A stretch of DNA of 64,000 nt from Guyparkeria halophila (GCF_034479635.1 NZ_CP140153.1:1619501-1683500); one strand, 5' to 3'. Counted from the stretch's first letter, positions 29,173 through 40,901 are shown. The notes: generated by a model not told the origin, from the letters alone. Made by a program: numbers and translations.

Positions 29173-30423
29173 ATGCCCCTGCTGTTCGACAATCCCTGGC
29201 TCACCCTGCTGGCCGGCGCCGCACTCGTCGGACTGGCCTTCGGCGCCATCGCCGCGGCCACCCGCTACTGCAATATGGGGGCGGTCTCCGACTGGGTCCT
29301 GACCGGTGACCCGGGGCGGATGCGCGCCTGGCTGCTGTCGATCGCTGTAGCCGTCGCGGGCGTCGCGTTGCTGGAGGCCGGCGGGGTGTTCGATCTGGAC
29401 CAGACCCGGGTCAACTATCGTGCCGCCGAGTTCCCTTGGCTTCGCTACCTGCTCGGGGGACTGCTGTTCGGCGTGGGCATGGTGCTGGCGGGCGGCTGCA
29501 CGACCAAGACGCTGGTCAACATCGGCCAGGGCGACATGAAATCGCTGTGGGCCTATGTCGTGGTGGGCATCACCGCCGCCGTGCTGCTGTATTGGTCCGA
29601 GGCGCGCTGGTTCATCGATCAGACCCTGGCCTGGCCACAACTGAGCTTCGAGACCGTGGGCATAGCCCACCAGGACCTGGGCGCCCTGCTCGCGGGCATC
29701 CCCTGGGGCGGCACACGGGAACACTGGCGACTGGCCACCGCCCTGACCGTGACTGCCGGGCTGATCGCCTGGCTGTGGCGGATGGACCACGGGCAGCGCA
29801 TGCGGCGTGCCGACCTGATCGGCGGGCTGGGCATCGGCCTGGTGATCACCGCCGGCTGGCTGTGGACCGGCTCACCGGCGGGGCAGGCCCTGATGGGCGA
29901 GGCGGCACTGGCCTTCGAGCCACCCAAGGGCACCGGCACCCAGTCGCTGAGCTTTGTTGCCCCCGCCGCCGAGGTGCTACGACTCGCCGAGTCACCGGCG
30001 TTGGGCCTGGTCACCTTCGGCATGGTGGCGATGCTCGGGGTGATCGTCGGCGCCGGCATCTGGGCCGTGTTGCGCGGCCATTTCCGCCTCCAGGGCTTTC
30101 GCGCCTGGTCGCAGTTCGCCTCCTACTCGGCCGGCGGGCTGCTGATGGGCGCGGGCGGGATCATCGCCATGGGCTGCTCGGTCGGCCAGGGGCTTTCGGG
30201 CACATCGACGCTCGCCGTGGGAAGCCTGATCGCGGTGGGCGGCATCGTGCTGGGCGCATTCGTGACGCTCAAGATCATGCTCTACCGTGCGCTCTATCCG
30301 GAAAGCCGCCGGCGCTCGCTGGCCTGCGCGCTACTGGCCGACCTGCGCCTGATCCCACGCCGTTGCCACCCCTTCCGCGACGAGGCTCCCACCGGCGAAC
30401 GTCCTGCCGGCTGCTCACGCTAG
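29173..30423 (+). CDS. YeeE/YedE-family sulfur-compound transporter
   Basis: Inner-membrane channel-like transporter for thiosulfate or related sulfur species. The 416-residue product has about ten to eleven membrane helices and the three family cysteine motifs: RYCNMGAVSDW, LAGGCTTKTLVNIGQG and IAMGCSVGQGLSGTST, which in characterised TsuA relay thiosulfate through the membrane. The C-terminal tail is basic and Cys-containing (RRCHPFRDEAP...GCSR). It has no strong ribosome-binding site. It supports sulfur-based metabolism, although a role in assimilation is also possible. Confidence 0.88.
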   Translation: MPLLFDNPWLTLLAGAALVGLAFGAIAAATRYCNMGAVSDWVLTGDPGRMRAWLLSIAVAVAGVALLEAGGVFDLDQTRVNYRAAEFPWLRYLLGGLLFGVGMVLAGGCTTKTLVNIGQGDMKSLWAYVVVGITAAVLLYWSEARWFIDQTLAWPQLSFETVGIAHQDLGALLAGIPWGGTREHWRLATALTVTAGLIAWLWRMDHGQRMRRADLIGGLGIGLVITAGWLWTGSPAGQALMGEAALAFEPPKGTGTQSLSFVAPAAEVLRLAESPALGLVTFGMVAMLGVIVGAGIWAVLRGHFRLQGFRAWSQFASYSAGGLLMGAGGIIAMGCSVGQGLSGTSTLAVGSLIAVGGIVLGAFVTLKIMLYRALYPESRRRSLACALLADLRLIPRRCHPFRDEAPTGERPAGCSR

Positions 30424-30721
30424 CCCTACCGCAAAGCCCGAACTGCTCCTTTTTGGAGCAAAAAACCATTCCGTACCGGGCACCCCGGCCCAAACTCGGC
30501 GTTCTCACGCACCCGCGCAACCGCCTCGTTTTGGTGCGCCGAGAGAATGAGCGCACCAAATGAATACCGCTCATACTAATAATAAGCCACGTCCATAAGC
30601 ATGCTCTGATAAAGAAAAAACTTTGAATGCATAAATAGCTGTTCTGGGCGTATGTTTTGCGGAATTATTTCCTTGACCAAGGGCAACTCCAGACCCGAGG
30701 CGCGCCAAGGAAATGAATCCT
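30424..30721. other. AT-rich leader of the autotransporter gene
   Basis: This 298-base gap contains TGCTCC/GGAGCA (30444-30459, five-base loop) and a perfect ten-base inverted repeat TTTGGTGCGC/GCGCACCAAA (30530-30539 with 30551-30560, 11-base spacer), a plausible operator. From about 30560 to 30700 the DNA is clearly more AT-rich than the rest of the window and must contain the autotransporter promoter. I cannot define a confident -35/-10. AAGGA precedes the start at 30722. Confidence 0.45.
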
Positions 30722-32956
30722 ATGAAAAACGTGAGCCGGTTTCGCAGAACCTTCCTCTCCGCCTTTGTCGCCATGAGCTGCTCCGCAATTGCGGTGCAAC
30801 TTCAGGCGGGGGAAGTACTTGATCTCGATTACACCACCGGTGACGGCTTTGTCTTTTACGACGAGGCCGACGGCCTGTTTGAGCCGGGCCTGAAAATCAT
30901 TACCGGGCAGGAGAACAACGACGAGGCCAACGGCACCACACCGTCCGAGGCATTAAACTGCATCCTCTCCAACCGGCTTGGGGTGACTTGCGGCGGCGAA
31001 CCGCGCTCGAGCAAGCGAGTCAAGAACCACCTGACCGGCATGGGGGCGTTCGACACGGTCTACACCACCGCCCCGACCGGCGGCACTACCGAATACTTCA
31101 ATTTCGGCAAAATCACCAACGACACCGGCGCCCGCCTCACCGGTTTCAAGGTGATCGTCGGCACGGGCACCGGCAGCGACTTCGTCGCCGCAGACAACTC
31201 CAGCCTGGCTGGCCTGCTGAACATGGATGACATCGACGGCGACAATCAGGATCCGCGAGCCCAGGTACCTTGCGGCCTGTTCGGCAACAACTGCGCCAAC
31301 ACCGGCCAGGTCGGTTACTTCGACACCAACGGCAGCAACGACGGCTTCGCCTTCGTCCTCGACGGCACCGACACCCTGGTTGCGAGCACCCTCGGTGGTG
31401 ACTACCTGACCATCGTCGGCGACGGCCTGCTTTCCTCGAACCAGGTGCCGGACGGCCTGTTCCTGGATGACGGCGACCCGAACACCGAGGATGAACTACT
31501 CTACTGGTACACCGGCACCGAGTGGCGCGACGGCGACAACAACACCGTCGACCAGGCGACCATCGATGCGGCGAAGGCCCAGTCGAACACCTACGTGTCC
31601 GAGATCGAGGACATGGCGAACGTCAACCTCAACTACTCCTTCGACATTGCCGACATCAACGGCTTCACCGTTCGCTTCGTGCCGGTCTTCTCGCCGATCG
31701 TCACCGTCGCCGCCTCCCAGTACCAGTTCGGTGTCGCGGCGGGTCTCGACAGCAGCGAGATCGCCTTCCTGGATGCCGATCCCGAGTACGCCACCATCAT
31801 TAGCGACGTGCTTGCCCTGCCGACGACCGCCGAGCAACAGCAGGCGCTCGAGCGCATCGGTACCAGCTACCTGCGCAACTTCGGCACGCAGTCCTTCCTG
31901 ATCGGTCGCGACCAGTTCGACCAGGTGCTCAGCCACCTCGCGCGTGCTCGCATGGGCATGACCAGCACGGCCAGCGGGCAGATGAACGCCAGAGCCACCT
32001 CCGTCGAGGACATCAGCGCGATCCGTCTGGCCTCGGCCGACTCCTCGCCGCAGGCGCTCGCCGGCCTGATGGCAGGCACCGGCTCGGACGGCAGCATGGC
32101 GATCACCGATCGCTTCTCGCTGTTCTTCGGCGGCAGCATCTCGCAGGGCGAGATGGACAGCACCAGCAACGGCGCGGGCGCCGACTACGACGGCTACAGC
32201 CTCACCGGTGGCGCGGACTATCGCTTGTTCGAGAACACCCGACTGGGTGCGGCCATCGGTTACGGCGAGAACGATGCCAGCGTGGTCGACGGACGCGGCG
32301 ACCTGACGGTCGACGGCACCACCGCCATGCTCTATGGCAGCTACGGCGAGGAGACCGGTGTGTTCGTCGACGCGGTGGCCGGCTACTCGTGGCTCGACTA
32401 CGATAACGACCGCTACATCGTCTTCGGCGACTATAACCGCATGGCCGAAAGCGGTACCGACGGCACCCAGAAGAGCTTCACGCTCGGCGGTGGCTACAAC
32501 GTCGAGTTGGGCCGCTTAATCGTCGGGCCGAGCGCACGCTTCGAGTACCACAACCTTGATGTGGATGGCTACGAGGAAACCGGTGCCGGTGTGCTCTCGA
32601 TGTCGGTCGAGGACATGGAATTCAAGTCCCGTACCATGTGGTTCGGTGGCCAGGTCGCCATGCCGATGGAACTGGACAACGGCGGCTCGATCCGCCCGCA
32701 CGCCTCGCTGCACCTGGTGAAGGAACTCGAGAATAGCGGTAACTCGGTGCAAACAAACTTCACCGGCGGCACCCTGCCCTTCAGCACCCCGCTTGACGGT
32801 CGTGACGACGAGTACTTCCGCGCCGGGCTGGGTCTGGATGCCAACTTCACCTCGTTCGGTCAGCCGATGACCGTGTCGCTCAGCTACGACGGCACACTCG
32901 ACAACGACGACTACGACGAGCACCGCGGCAGCGTCAGCGTCAGCATGTACTTCTGA
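30722..32956 (+). CDS. Autotransporter with choice-of-anchor-F-like passenger
   Basis: Surface or secreted type V protein of 744 residues. It has a signal peptide (about 1-28, ending in QLQAG), an acidic passenger rich in Asp, Asn and Thr with paired cysteines (NCILSNRLGVTCGG and VPCGLFGNNC), a linker (SSPQALAGLMAGTGSDG) and a C-terminal 12-strand autotransporter barrel of about 270 residues ending in the aromatic VSVSMYF. The passenger resembles choice-of-anchor-F domains found in other gammaproteobacteria. Function is unknown. The gene stands alone, with an AT-rich leader before it and a strong terminator after it. High acidity fits a saline habitat. Confidence 0.85.
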   Translation: MKNVSRFRRTFLSAFVAMSCSAIAVQLQAGEVLDLDYTTGDGFVFYDEADGLFEPGLKIITGQENNDEANGTTPSEALNCILSNRLGVTCGGEPRSSKRVKNHLTGMGAFDTVYTTAPTGGTTEYFNFGKITNDTGARLTGFKVIVGTGTGSDFVAADNSSLAGLLNMDDIDGDNQDPRAQVPCGLFGNNCANTGQVGYFDTNGSNDGFAFVLDGTDTLVASTLGGDYLTIVGDGLLSSNQVPDGLFLDDGDPNTEDELLYWYTGTEWRDGDNNTVDQATIDAAKAQSNTYVSEIEDMANVNLNYSFDIADINGFTVRFVPVFSPIVTVAASQYQFGVAAGLDSSEIAFLDADPEYATIISDVLALPTTAEQQQALERIGTSYLRNFGTQSFLIGRDQFDQVLSHLARARMGMTSTASGQMNARATSVEDISAIRLASADSSPQALAGLMAGTGSDGSMAITDRFSLFFGGSISQGEMDSTSNGAGADYDGYSLTGGADYRLFENTRLGAAIGYGENDASVVDGRGDLTVDGTTAMLYGSYGEETGVFVDAVAGYSWLDYDNDRYIVFGDYNRMAESGTDGTQKSFTLGGGYNVELGRLIVGPSARFEYHNLDVDGYEETGAGVLSMSVEDMEFKSRTMWFGGQVAMPMELDNGGSIRPHASLHLVKELENSGNSVQTNFTGGTLPFSTPLDGRDDEYFRAGLGLDANFTSFGQPMTVSLSYDGTLDNDDYDEHRGSVSVSMYF

Positions 32957-32975
32957 CACGTCGCTCGCTCAAAGG

Positions 32976-33009
32976 AAAAGCCCTTGCCATCTCGGCAAGG
33001 GCTTTTTTT
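32976..33009 (+). terminator. Terminator of the autotransporter gene
   Basis: AAGCCCTTGCC pairs with GGCAAGGGCTT around a five-base loop, followed by a run of T. A textbook intrinsic terminator 20 bases past the stop. Confidence 0.92.
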
Positions 33010-33118
33010 GTTCAGGTGCATATAACCCGAAGACAATCAATCACTGAGCGACGTCAGCCAGGGCGCCGTCTCTCGATGGGCTTTGCCCGTAAGTTTTTGC
33101 GGAAGATTAAGAGCGCCA

Positions 33119-33796
33119 TCACGGCGCGATCCACAGCAGTGGCGCGCGACCATCGGCAAACACCCGTTCGGCCAATGCCGGCGGATAGTCCAGCGAAACT
33201 CGAGCGTTGGCCTCGAGCACTTGCGGCTCACCCCACTCGATATCGTCCTCGGCAGGCTCACCTTGGCCGTCGTAACGGGCCAACCGGTAGCCGAATGGTT
33301 GCTCCTCGTTGTTGACCAAGGTCAGTCGCGTGGTGATCTCGGGTTGACCCTCAAGTCCGGCCTGTTCGCGCACCCGCTCGATGTTGCCCTGCACGTAGGG
33401 CGGCAAGCCGAGGGACAAAATCCGGTCATGGAGCTTGATATTGACGTGCGAGAGGCCACTGAATGCCGCATCCGGCATGGCGTCGAACACGATCATGTTG
33501 CGGAACGTCGTCACCGCACCCGCGTCGGTCTGGCGACAGGAGCGGTAGCGCGTGTCCGGGAACACCCCGGAGAGCACCCAGGTCGTCCAGCCCGCGCTAC
33601 CCTCGCGTTCCATGCTTCGGGTGCCGCGGTCGCAATCCTCGCTGCGTACCTGACTGGTAGCAAACAGCCCTTGCGTCTCGCGCTCGCGGATGTCGCCGAT
33701 CTCGAGCTCGGCCTCGACCTCGGCCTGGCAGCCGGTCAGCAAGGGGGTCAGACCCATGCCGGCGAGAAGCAGGGGAATCAGGACAATACGTCGCAT
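33119..33796 (-). CDS. Hypothetical lipoprotein
   Basis: Not recognised. The 225-residue product has a lipoprotein signal with lipobox LLTGC (Cys about 23), then an acidic stretch (QAEVEAELEIGDIRERE), a region with cysteines at EDCDRG and YRSCRQT that could form a disulfide, a central NMIVFDAMPDAAFSGLSHVNIKLHD segment and a C-terminal strand-rich part. It is probably periplasmic or outer-membrane-anchored. It is a single gene, divergent from the phosphate transporter. Confidence 0.75.
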   Translation of the reverse strand: MRRIVLIPLLLAGMGLTPLLTGCQAEVEAELEIGDIRERETQGLFATSQVRSEDCDRGTRSMEREGSAGWTTWVLSGVFPDTRYRSCRQTDAGAVTTFRNMIVFDAMPDAAFSGLSHVNIKLHDRILSLGLPPYVQGNIERVREQAGLEGQPEITTRLTLVNNEEQPFGYRLARYDGQGEPAEDDIEWGEPQVLEANARVSLDYPPALAERVFADGRAPLLWIAP

Positions 33797-33945
33797 GGTT
33801 CAGTCTCTCGGGGTTTGCCCACCCACACGGGCTCACCGGGTGTGCAGGGGGTGCGGATCCAATCAGGGGATCGAAGTCTAGCACTCGGTCGGAGAGTCAT
33901 TGATGCGCGCAAACGCCACGGGATGGCCGACACACCCGGCGCAAG

Positions 33946-35760
33946 ATGGCTATCATGAACGGCATGAACCTCCATCTGGCACTCACCTTCCTCGGCGGCG
34001 TCGGCCTGTTCCTGTTGGGCATGCGCCTGATGACCGATGGCCTCAAGGTCGCCGCCGGTGACGCGCTGCGCGAGATTCTGGCCCGCGGCACGGCCACTAC
34101 CCCCCGCGGCATCATCTCGGGGATCGGCATCACGGCGGTGGTGCAGTCGTCCTCGGCGGTGATCTTCGCCACGGTCGGCTTTGTCAACGCGGGGCTGTTG
34201 ACGCTGTTCCAGGCCATCGGGGTGATCATCGGCAGCAATATCGGCACCACCGCCACCTCCTGGCTGGTGGCGCTGGTCGGCTTCAAGGTCGACCTGCAGG
34301 CCCTGGCCCTGCCGGCCGTGGCCATCGGCATGCTGCTGCGCGTGACCGGTCAGGGCAAGCGGCGGGCGTATCTTGGCGACGCGCTGACCGGCTTTGGCAT
34401 CTTCTTTCTGGGCCTGGATGTCCTGAAGGCGAGCTTCGGGGATTTCGGCGAGGGCTTCGACCTCGCCGAGCACACCGGCAACGGCGTGTGGAGCCTGCTG
34501 ATGTTCACGGCCATCGGCGTGATCATGACCGTGGTGATGAACTCGTCGAGTGCCTCGCTGGCGATCACGCTGACGGCCGCCGGCACCGGCCTGATCCCGC
34601 TGACTTCGGCTGCCGCCATGGTGATCGGCGCGAATGTCGGCACCACCTCCACCGCCCTGTTCGCGGTGATCGGCGCCACCTCGTCGGCCAAGCGAGCGGC
34701 AATGGCCCACGTGCTGTTCAACGTGGTGGTCGGCATCGTGGCGTTCATCGGCCTGCCCGCCCTGCTCTGGCTGGTCGCGCAGGCCACCCAGTTGATGCGT
34801 CTCGAACCGGGACCGGCCACCTCGCTTGCCATCTTCCATACCACCACCAAACTGTTGGGCATGGCGATCTTCTGGCCACTGACGCCCCGGCTGGTCGGAT
34901 TTCTCGAACGCCGATTCCGCAGCGCCGAGGAGGACGAAGGCCAACCACGCCACCTGGACCGCAACATCGCCAGCACCCCGGACCTCGCGCTTGACGCGCT
35001 GAACATGGAGTTGAAGCGCATTGGCGAGATCGCACGCCGCGGCGCCCGCGACGTGGTGAGCATGGAAGGCTCGGCGGCCATCGCGCGCCTGAGGCAGGAT
35101 CGTGCGATCGTCGACCGGCTGATTCTCGCCACCGCCGAGTTCAGCAACCGCGCCCAGTACGGCGACATACCGGCCTCGATTGCCGACGGCTTCCCACTGG
35201 CCATGCGCATTGGCCGCTACTACGGCGATATCGTCGAGCACGTCGAGGAGATTGCGAAACTCGAAGCCACGCTGTCGAGCCCGACCGATCCGGCGATTAG
35301 CGAGGCGCTCACCGAATTCCGGCGCGAGACCGCGCACTTCCTCGCCCTGGCCGACCCGGACGCCGAGGGCTTCGAGATGAAGCCGATCAAGCATGCGATC
35401 AAGGACTTCGCCGACGATTACCAGTCACTCAAGAACCTGCTGCTGCGGGCCGGCGCCGATGATCGTCTGCCCGTGCGTCAGATGGTCGCCCGCCTGGATG
35501 AGCTCAGCCACGTCCGACGTATCGTCGACCAGGCCTACAAGGCGGCCAAGTACACCCGTCGGCTGCGCAAGCAGCTCTACCAGCACCGCGACGAGCCGCC
35601 GACCACCGAGGACAGCGACACCTACCGGGACGAGGCCGTGATGGAGATGACCGGCGCCCCGACCCCGTCGGCCATCCAGAACGAGGATGAACGAAGCGAG
35701 GCGACTTACCGGACAGCCTCCGCGGACGCCGACGAGGCCCAGCCGAAATCACCGGGCTGA
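33946..35760 (+). CDS. Na/Pi cotransporter family protein (YjbB/NptA type)
   Basis: Sodium-phosphate symporter-like membrane protein with a C-terminal PhoU-like domain. The 604-residue product has two inverted repeats carrying the family's QSSSAV (about 67-72) and NSSSASLA motifs, with GSNIGTTAT and GANVGTTSTA partners and about eight to ten membrane helices up to residue 315. The cytoplasmic part (about 340-570) is helical and PhoU-like, followed by a short disordered tail. In E. coli the homologue YjbB exports phosphate. Three in-frame ATGs (33946, 33955, 33964) are possible starts. Confidence 0.9.
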   Translation: MAIMNGMNLHLALTFLGGVGLFLLGMRLMTDGLKVAAGDALREILARGTATTPRGIISGIGITAVVQSSSAVIFATVGFVNAGLLTLFQAIGVIIGSNIGTTATSWLVALVGFKVDLQALALPAVAIGMLLRVTGQGKRRAYLGDALTGFGIFFLGLDVLKASFGDFGEGFDLAEHTGNGVWSLLMFTAIGVIMTVVMNSSSASLAITLTAAGTGLIPLTSAAAMVIGANVGTTSTALFAVIGATSSAKRAAMAHVLFNVVVGIVAFIGLPALLWLVAQATQLMRLEPGPATSLAIFHTTTKLLGMAIFWPLTPRLVGFLERRFRSAEEDEGQPRHLDRNIASTPDLALDALNMELKRIGEIARRGARDVVSMEGSAAIARLRQDRAIVDRLILATAEFSNRAQYGDIPASIADGFPLAMRIGRYYGDIVEHVEEIAKLEATLSSPTDPAISEALTEFRRETAHFLALADPDAEGFEMKPIKHAIKDFADDYQSLKNLLLRAGADDRLPVRQMVARLDELSHVRRIVDQAYKAAKYTRRLRKQLYQHRDEPPTTEDSDTYRDEAVMEMTGAPTPSAIQNEDERSEATYRTASADADEAQPKSPG

Positions 35761-35800
35761 TCACCGCCGGCGCGGCCCACTCCTTTAGCGGCAACCATAA

Positions 35801-35835
35801 AAAGGCCACCGACCCCGGGCGGGATCGGTGGCCTT
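35801..35835 (-). terminator. Terminator of katG
   Basis: AAGGCCACCGA pairs with TCGGTGGCCTT. On the minus strand the stem is followed by a TTTTTAT run, about 50 bases past the katG stop. On the plus strand it may also serve the phosphate transporter gene. Confidence 0.88.
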
Positions 35836-35882
35836 GTTGATGCGGGGCGTGCCCGTCGAGCGTGCCGACGGACTGGACGACC

Positions 35883-38261
<2,379 letters not shown>

Positions 38262-38270
38262 TCAGCTCTC

Positions 38271-38299
38271 AAAGTAGGCCCCCCACTAACCGGCTGCAA
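38271..38299 (-). promoter_or_regulatory. Candidate sigma-70 promoter of katG
   Basis: Reading the minus strand, TTGCAG (38299-38294), 17 bases, then TACTTT (38276-38271). The -35 is directly preceded by the OxyR-like site. The remaining leader to the ATG at 38102 is about 160 bases. The rest of the 395-base katG-phospholipase gap shows no other clear feature. Confidence 0.5.
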
Positions 38300-38336
38300 A
38301 TTGATTTTTCACCGCCTTTTCATAGTGAATGCCTAT
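38300..38336 (-). promoter_or_regulatory. Candidate OxyR binding site upstream of katG
   Basis: ATAG-N7-CTAT occurs exactly at 38336-38322 on the minus strand. The OxyR consensus repeats this 15-base unit after seven bases. The second unit here (38314-38300) is degenerate but keeps the A at position 10, the C at 12 and the final AT. The full 37-base window ends at the base before the -35 hexamer, the activator position expected for OxyR. Confidence 0.5.
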
Positions 38337-38497
38337 CAGGCACCCGCGCAGGAGCCGCACCGCTCCCATGACTAAGTCGCGGCCATACTTGGCGGGATTC
38401 ATCTGCGCCGCGCCACGCGTTGCGTGTAGGATTCCAGGCAGCGAACGGCCAACCCGACGGCCGCGCATCAAACCCGCCTCTCCCGAAGCACAACGCC

Positions 38498-39961
38498 ATG
38501 CGCCAACACCGCTACCGTCCCGGCAAACGCACGTTGATGATCCTGCTGTCGATCGGCCTGTTCGCCTGGCTGATTGTCGGCAGCTGGCACGTCTACAAGC
38601 CGATGCCGGGTGGGCTGGACGTGGCGACCCCGTGGGTGCCCGCCACGGAGGTGACCTTCCTCGCCGATACCACCTACACCGGCCCCGACGGCAAACGCGT
38701 CAGCGACCAGCAGATCTTCGATGCGATTGTCGAGATGGTGGACGGGACAAGGGAACGGCTCGTGCTCGACATGTTCCTGTTCAACGACTTTGCCGGCGAG
38801 GTCACTGACGGTCACCGCCCGCTATCGGCCGAACTGACCACGGCGTTGGTCGAACAGAAGCGCCGTCATCCCGATCTCGATGCGGCGCTGATCACCGACC
38901 CGGTCAATACCGTCTACGGCAGCATCGACTCCGCCCATCTCGAGCGACTGCGGTCTGCCGGCGTGCGGGTCATCATCACCGACCTGGACCGATTGCGCGA
39001 TCCCAATCCGCTGTGGTCGGGGCTGTGGCGACTGTGCTGCGGCTGGCTGGAAAGCGAGCCCGGCTCCGGCTGGCTACCCAATCCACTGACCGAGGATCGC
39101 GCCTCGACCCTGGCCGCCTGGATGCGATTGCTCAACTTCAAGGCCAACCATCGCAAGACCGTGGTTGCCGACCGGGGCGACAACTGGATCGGGCTGGTCA
39201 CCTCGGCCAACCCGCATGATGCCAGCAGCCGTCACGGCAATGTGGCGCTGCGGTTCGCCGGCCCCGCCGCCCTCGACCTGCTGTCAACCGAGGCGGCCGC
39301 CGCACGCCTCTCGGGGGCCGAACGGGCCATCACCCTGCCCTCGCCTCCCCGAGGCGACTATTTCGAGGCGACCGAGGGGCGCCTGCGTGTGCTCACCGAG
39401 GCACGCATCCGTGAGGCCGCCGTGTCGATCATCGAGGCGGCCGAAGACGGCGAGCGACTGGACCTGGCGATGTTCTACCTCGCGCATAGAGAGATCATCG
39501 AGGCGCTCAAGCGCGCCGCGGCGCGCGGGGTGAACCTGCGCGTCCTGCTCGACCCGAACCACGACGCCTTCGGCCGACAGAAAAGCGGCATCCCCAATCG
39601 CCCCGTCGGCATGGAACTGCATCGGGCGGGCGTGGAGGTGCGCTGGTGCCATACCGATGGCGAGCAGTGTCACAGCAAGCTGCTGCTCCATCACGCCGCT
39701 GATGGCTCGGCCCGCCTGCTGCTCGGCTCGGCGAATTTCACCCGCCGCAATCTCGACAACTTCAACATGGAGACCAATGTCGAGTGGCAGGCGCCTCCCA
39801 ATCACCCCGCGCTTCGCGCGGCCACCGGTTTTTTCGACACCCGTTGGAACAACCCCGATGGCGAGCGTCACAGCCTGCCCTTCGAAGACTACGCCGACGA
39901 CTCGTCGTGGCGTTATTGGCGCTACCGGGTCATGGAGGCCACCGGGCTGTCGACCTTCTGA
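38498..39961 (+). CDS. Phospholipase D-like membrane protein (cardiolipin synthase-like)
   Basis: Phosphatidyltransferase or phosphodiesterase of the PLD superfamily. The 487-residue product has one N-terminal membrane helix (about 14-30) and two HKD motifs: NHRKTVVAD (about residue 220) and CHSKLLLHHAAD followed by GSANFTRRN (about 390-420). Two motifs in one chain is the pattern of cardiolipin synthases and related enzymes, but overall sequence diverges from ClsA/B/C, so the substrate is open. I chose the ATG at 38498; the frame continues upstream only through a TTG without a membrane segment. Confidence 0.82.
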   Translation: MRQHRYRPGKRTLMILLSIGLFAWLIVGSWHVYKPMPGGLDVATPWVPATEVTFLADTTYTGPDGKRVSDQQIFDAIVEMVDGTRERLVLDMFLFNDFAGEVTDGHRPLSAELTTALVEQKRRHPDLDAALITDPVNTVYGSIDSAHLERLRSAGVRVIITDLDRLRDPNPLWSGLWRLCCGWLESEPGSGWLPNPLTEDRASTLAAWMRLLNFKANHRKTVVADRGDNWIGLVTSANPHDASSRHGNVALRFAGPAALDLLSTEAAAARLSGAERAITLPSPPRGDYFEATEGRLRVLTEARIREAAVSIIEAAEDGERLDLAMFYLAHREIIEALKRAAARGVNLRVLLDPNHDAFGRQKSGIPNRPVGMELHRAGVEVRWCHTDGEQCHSKLLLHHAADGSARLLLGSANFTRRNLDNFNMETNVEWQAPPNHPALRAATGFFDTRWNNPDGERHSLPFEDYADDSSWRYWRYRVMEATGLSTF

Positions 39962-39977
39962 GCAGCCGCCGGTCCGG

Positions 39978-40862
39978 TCAGACCGGCGAGAAGATCGTCT
40001 CGAAACCGGTCTGGTCGACTTGGGAAAGGCCCATGCGATGGAACTGCTGCCACATCGCCCGCCAGCGCTCGGCGTCCGGCACGACAGGGGCCACCAGGCG
40101 ATGGCAGGTGTCCAGAACGATCGCATCCATCAGATCACTTCGTTGTTCGCCGCTAAAGCGGTACCAGAGCTGTTTGGCCTCCTCCGGATCGTCGCGGCAG
40201 AGCGTCGCCCCCTCCGAGGCGATGCGCGTGACCGACTCGATCACCTCGGGGTATTCCCGGCGGAAGGCCTCACCGGTAAAGAGTTCGAGCGCCGAGAAGT
40301 TGGGCAGTCCCACCTCGACGCTGGAGATCAGACGCGCGGCCACGCCCAGCTCGTGGGCCTCGACCCCTTCGAAGTTCGCAAAACACAGCCACGCGCCATG
40401 AAATCCCGCCTGAAGGTTCTTGAGATGCTCGAAACCGGCTGCCTCGATCTGCAGCTGCGATGACTCGAAGCGGATACCCTCGCGTTCGCACCAGCGGGCG
40501 ACGATCAATCGGGCAAGGTCATCGGTCACCTCGCCGGCCACCGGTGAGGCCACCCGGATCGTTTCGCCGCGCGCGAGCGCCTGCTCGCCTTCCGGCGTCA
40601 ACATCACCCCGCCCTCGGTCTCGAAGAAACACCCCAGCGCCCGCAGTCCCGGCCGGGCCTCGTCGATCATGTGCAGTGGCTCGTTGCAGGCAAACGCCAG
40701 CTTGCCCCTGGCGACGTCGGCGAGACCATCGTAGTGACCCTCGGGCTCGATCAAGGTCAGCTCCAGCCCCGCGTCACGGAACCAGCCCTTCTCGATGCCG
40801 GCGATGAATGGCAGGTGGTCCGGGTTGAGAAACCACTCCAGTCCCAGTTCGATCGATTTCAT
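39978..40862 (-). CDS. NMT1/THI5-like solute-binding-fold protein without signal peptide
   Basis: Periplasmic-binding-protein type II fold of the SsuA/NMT1/THI5 group. The 294-residue product begins directly with the fold (MKSIELGLEWFLNPDHLPFIAGIEKGWF) after a strong AGGAGA ribosome-binding site. No signal peptide or lipobox is present, so it should stay in the cytosol. No ABC permease or ATPase gene is nearby. Yeast THI5, a thiamine-pyrimidine synthase, has this fold and a CCCFC motif that is absent here. It could be a ligand sensor or an enzyme; the function is unknown. It is followed 23 bases upstream of the phospholipase-like stop in convergent orientation. Confidence 0.75.
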   Translation of the reverse strand: MKSIELGLEWFLNPDHLPFIAGIEKGWFRDAGLELTLIEPEGHYDGLADVARGKLAFACNEPLHMIDEARPGLRALGCFFETEGGVMLTPEGEQALARGETIRVASPVAGEVTDDLARLIVARWCEREGIRFESSQLQIEAAGFEHLKNLQAGFHGAWLCFANFEGVEAHELGVAARLISSVEVGLPNFSALELFTGEAFRREYPEVIESVTRIASEGATLCRDDPEEAKQLWYRFSGEQRSDLMDAIVLDTCHRLVAPVVPDAERWRAMWQQFHRMGLSQVDQTGFETIFSPV

Positions 40863-40901
40863 GGGGTCTCCTGATGACGTGATAATGCGTTGGCGAACAG
40901 T

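Noticed and set aside
30530-30560. Inverted repeat considered as an NtrC site
   Set aside because: The halves are in the opposite order (GGTGC...GCACC with 11-base spacing) to the NtrC consensus GCACC-N5-GGTGC.
30646-30660. Possible sigma-54 promoter (GG-N10-GC) before the autotransporter gene
   Set aside because: Only the GG, GC and TT positions match; the TGGCAC box is poor. The chance of a random match is high.
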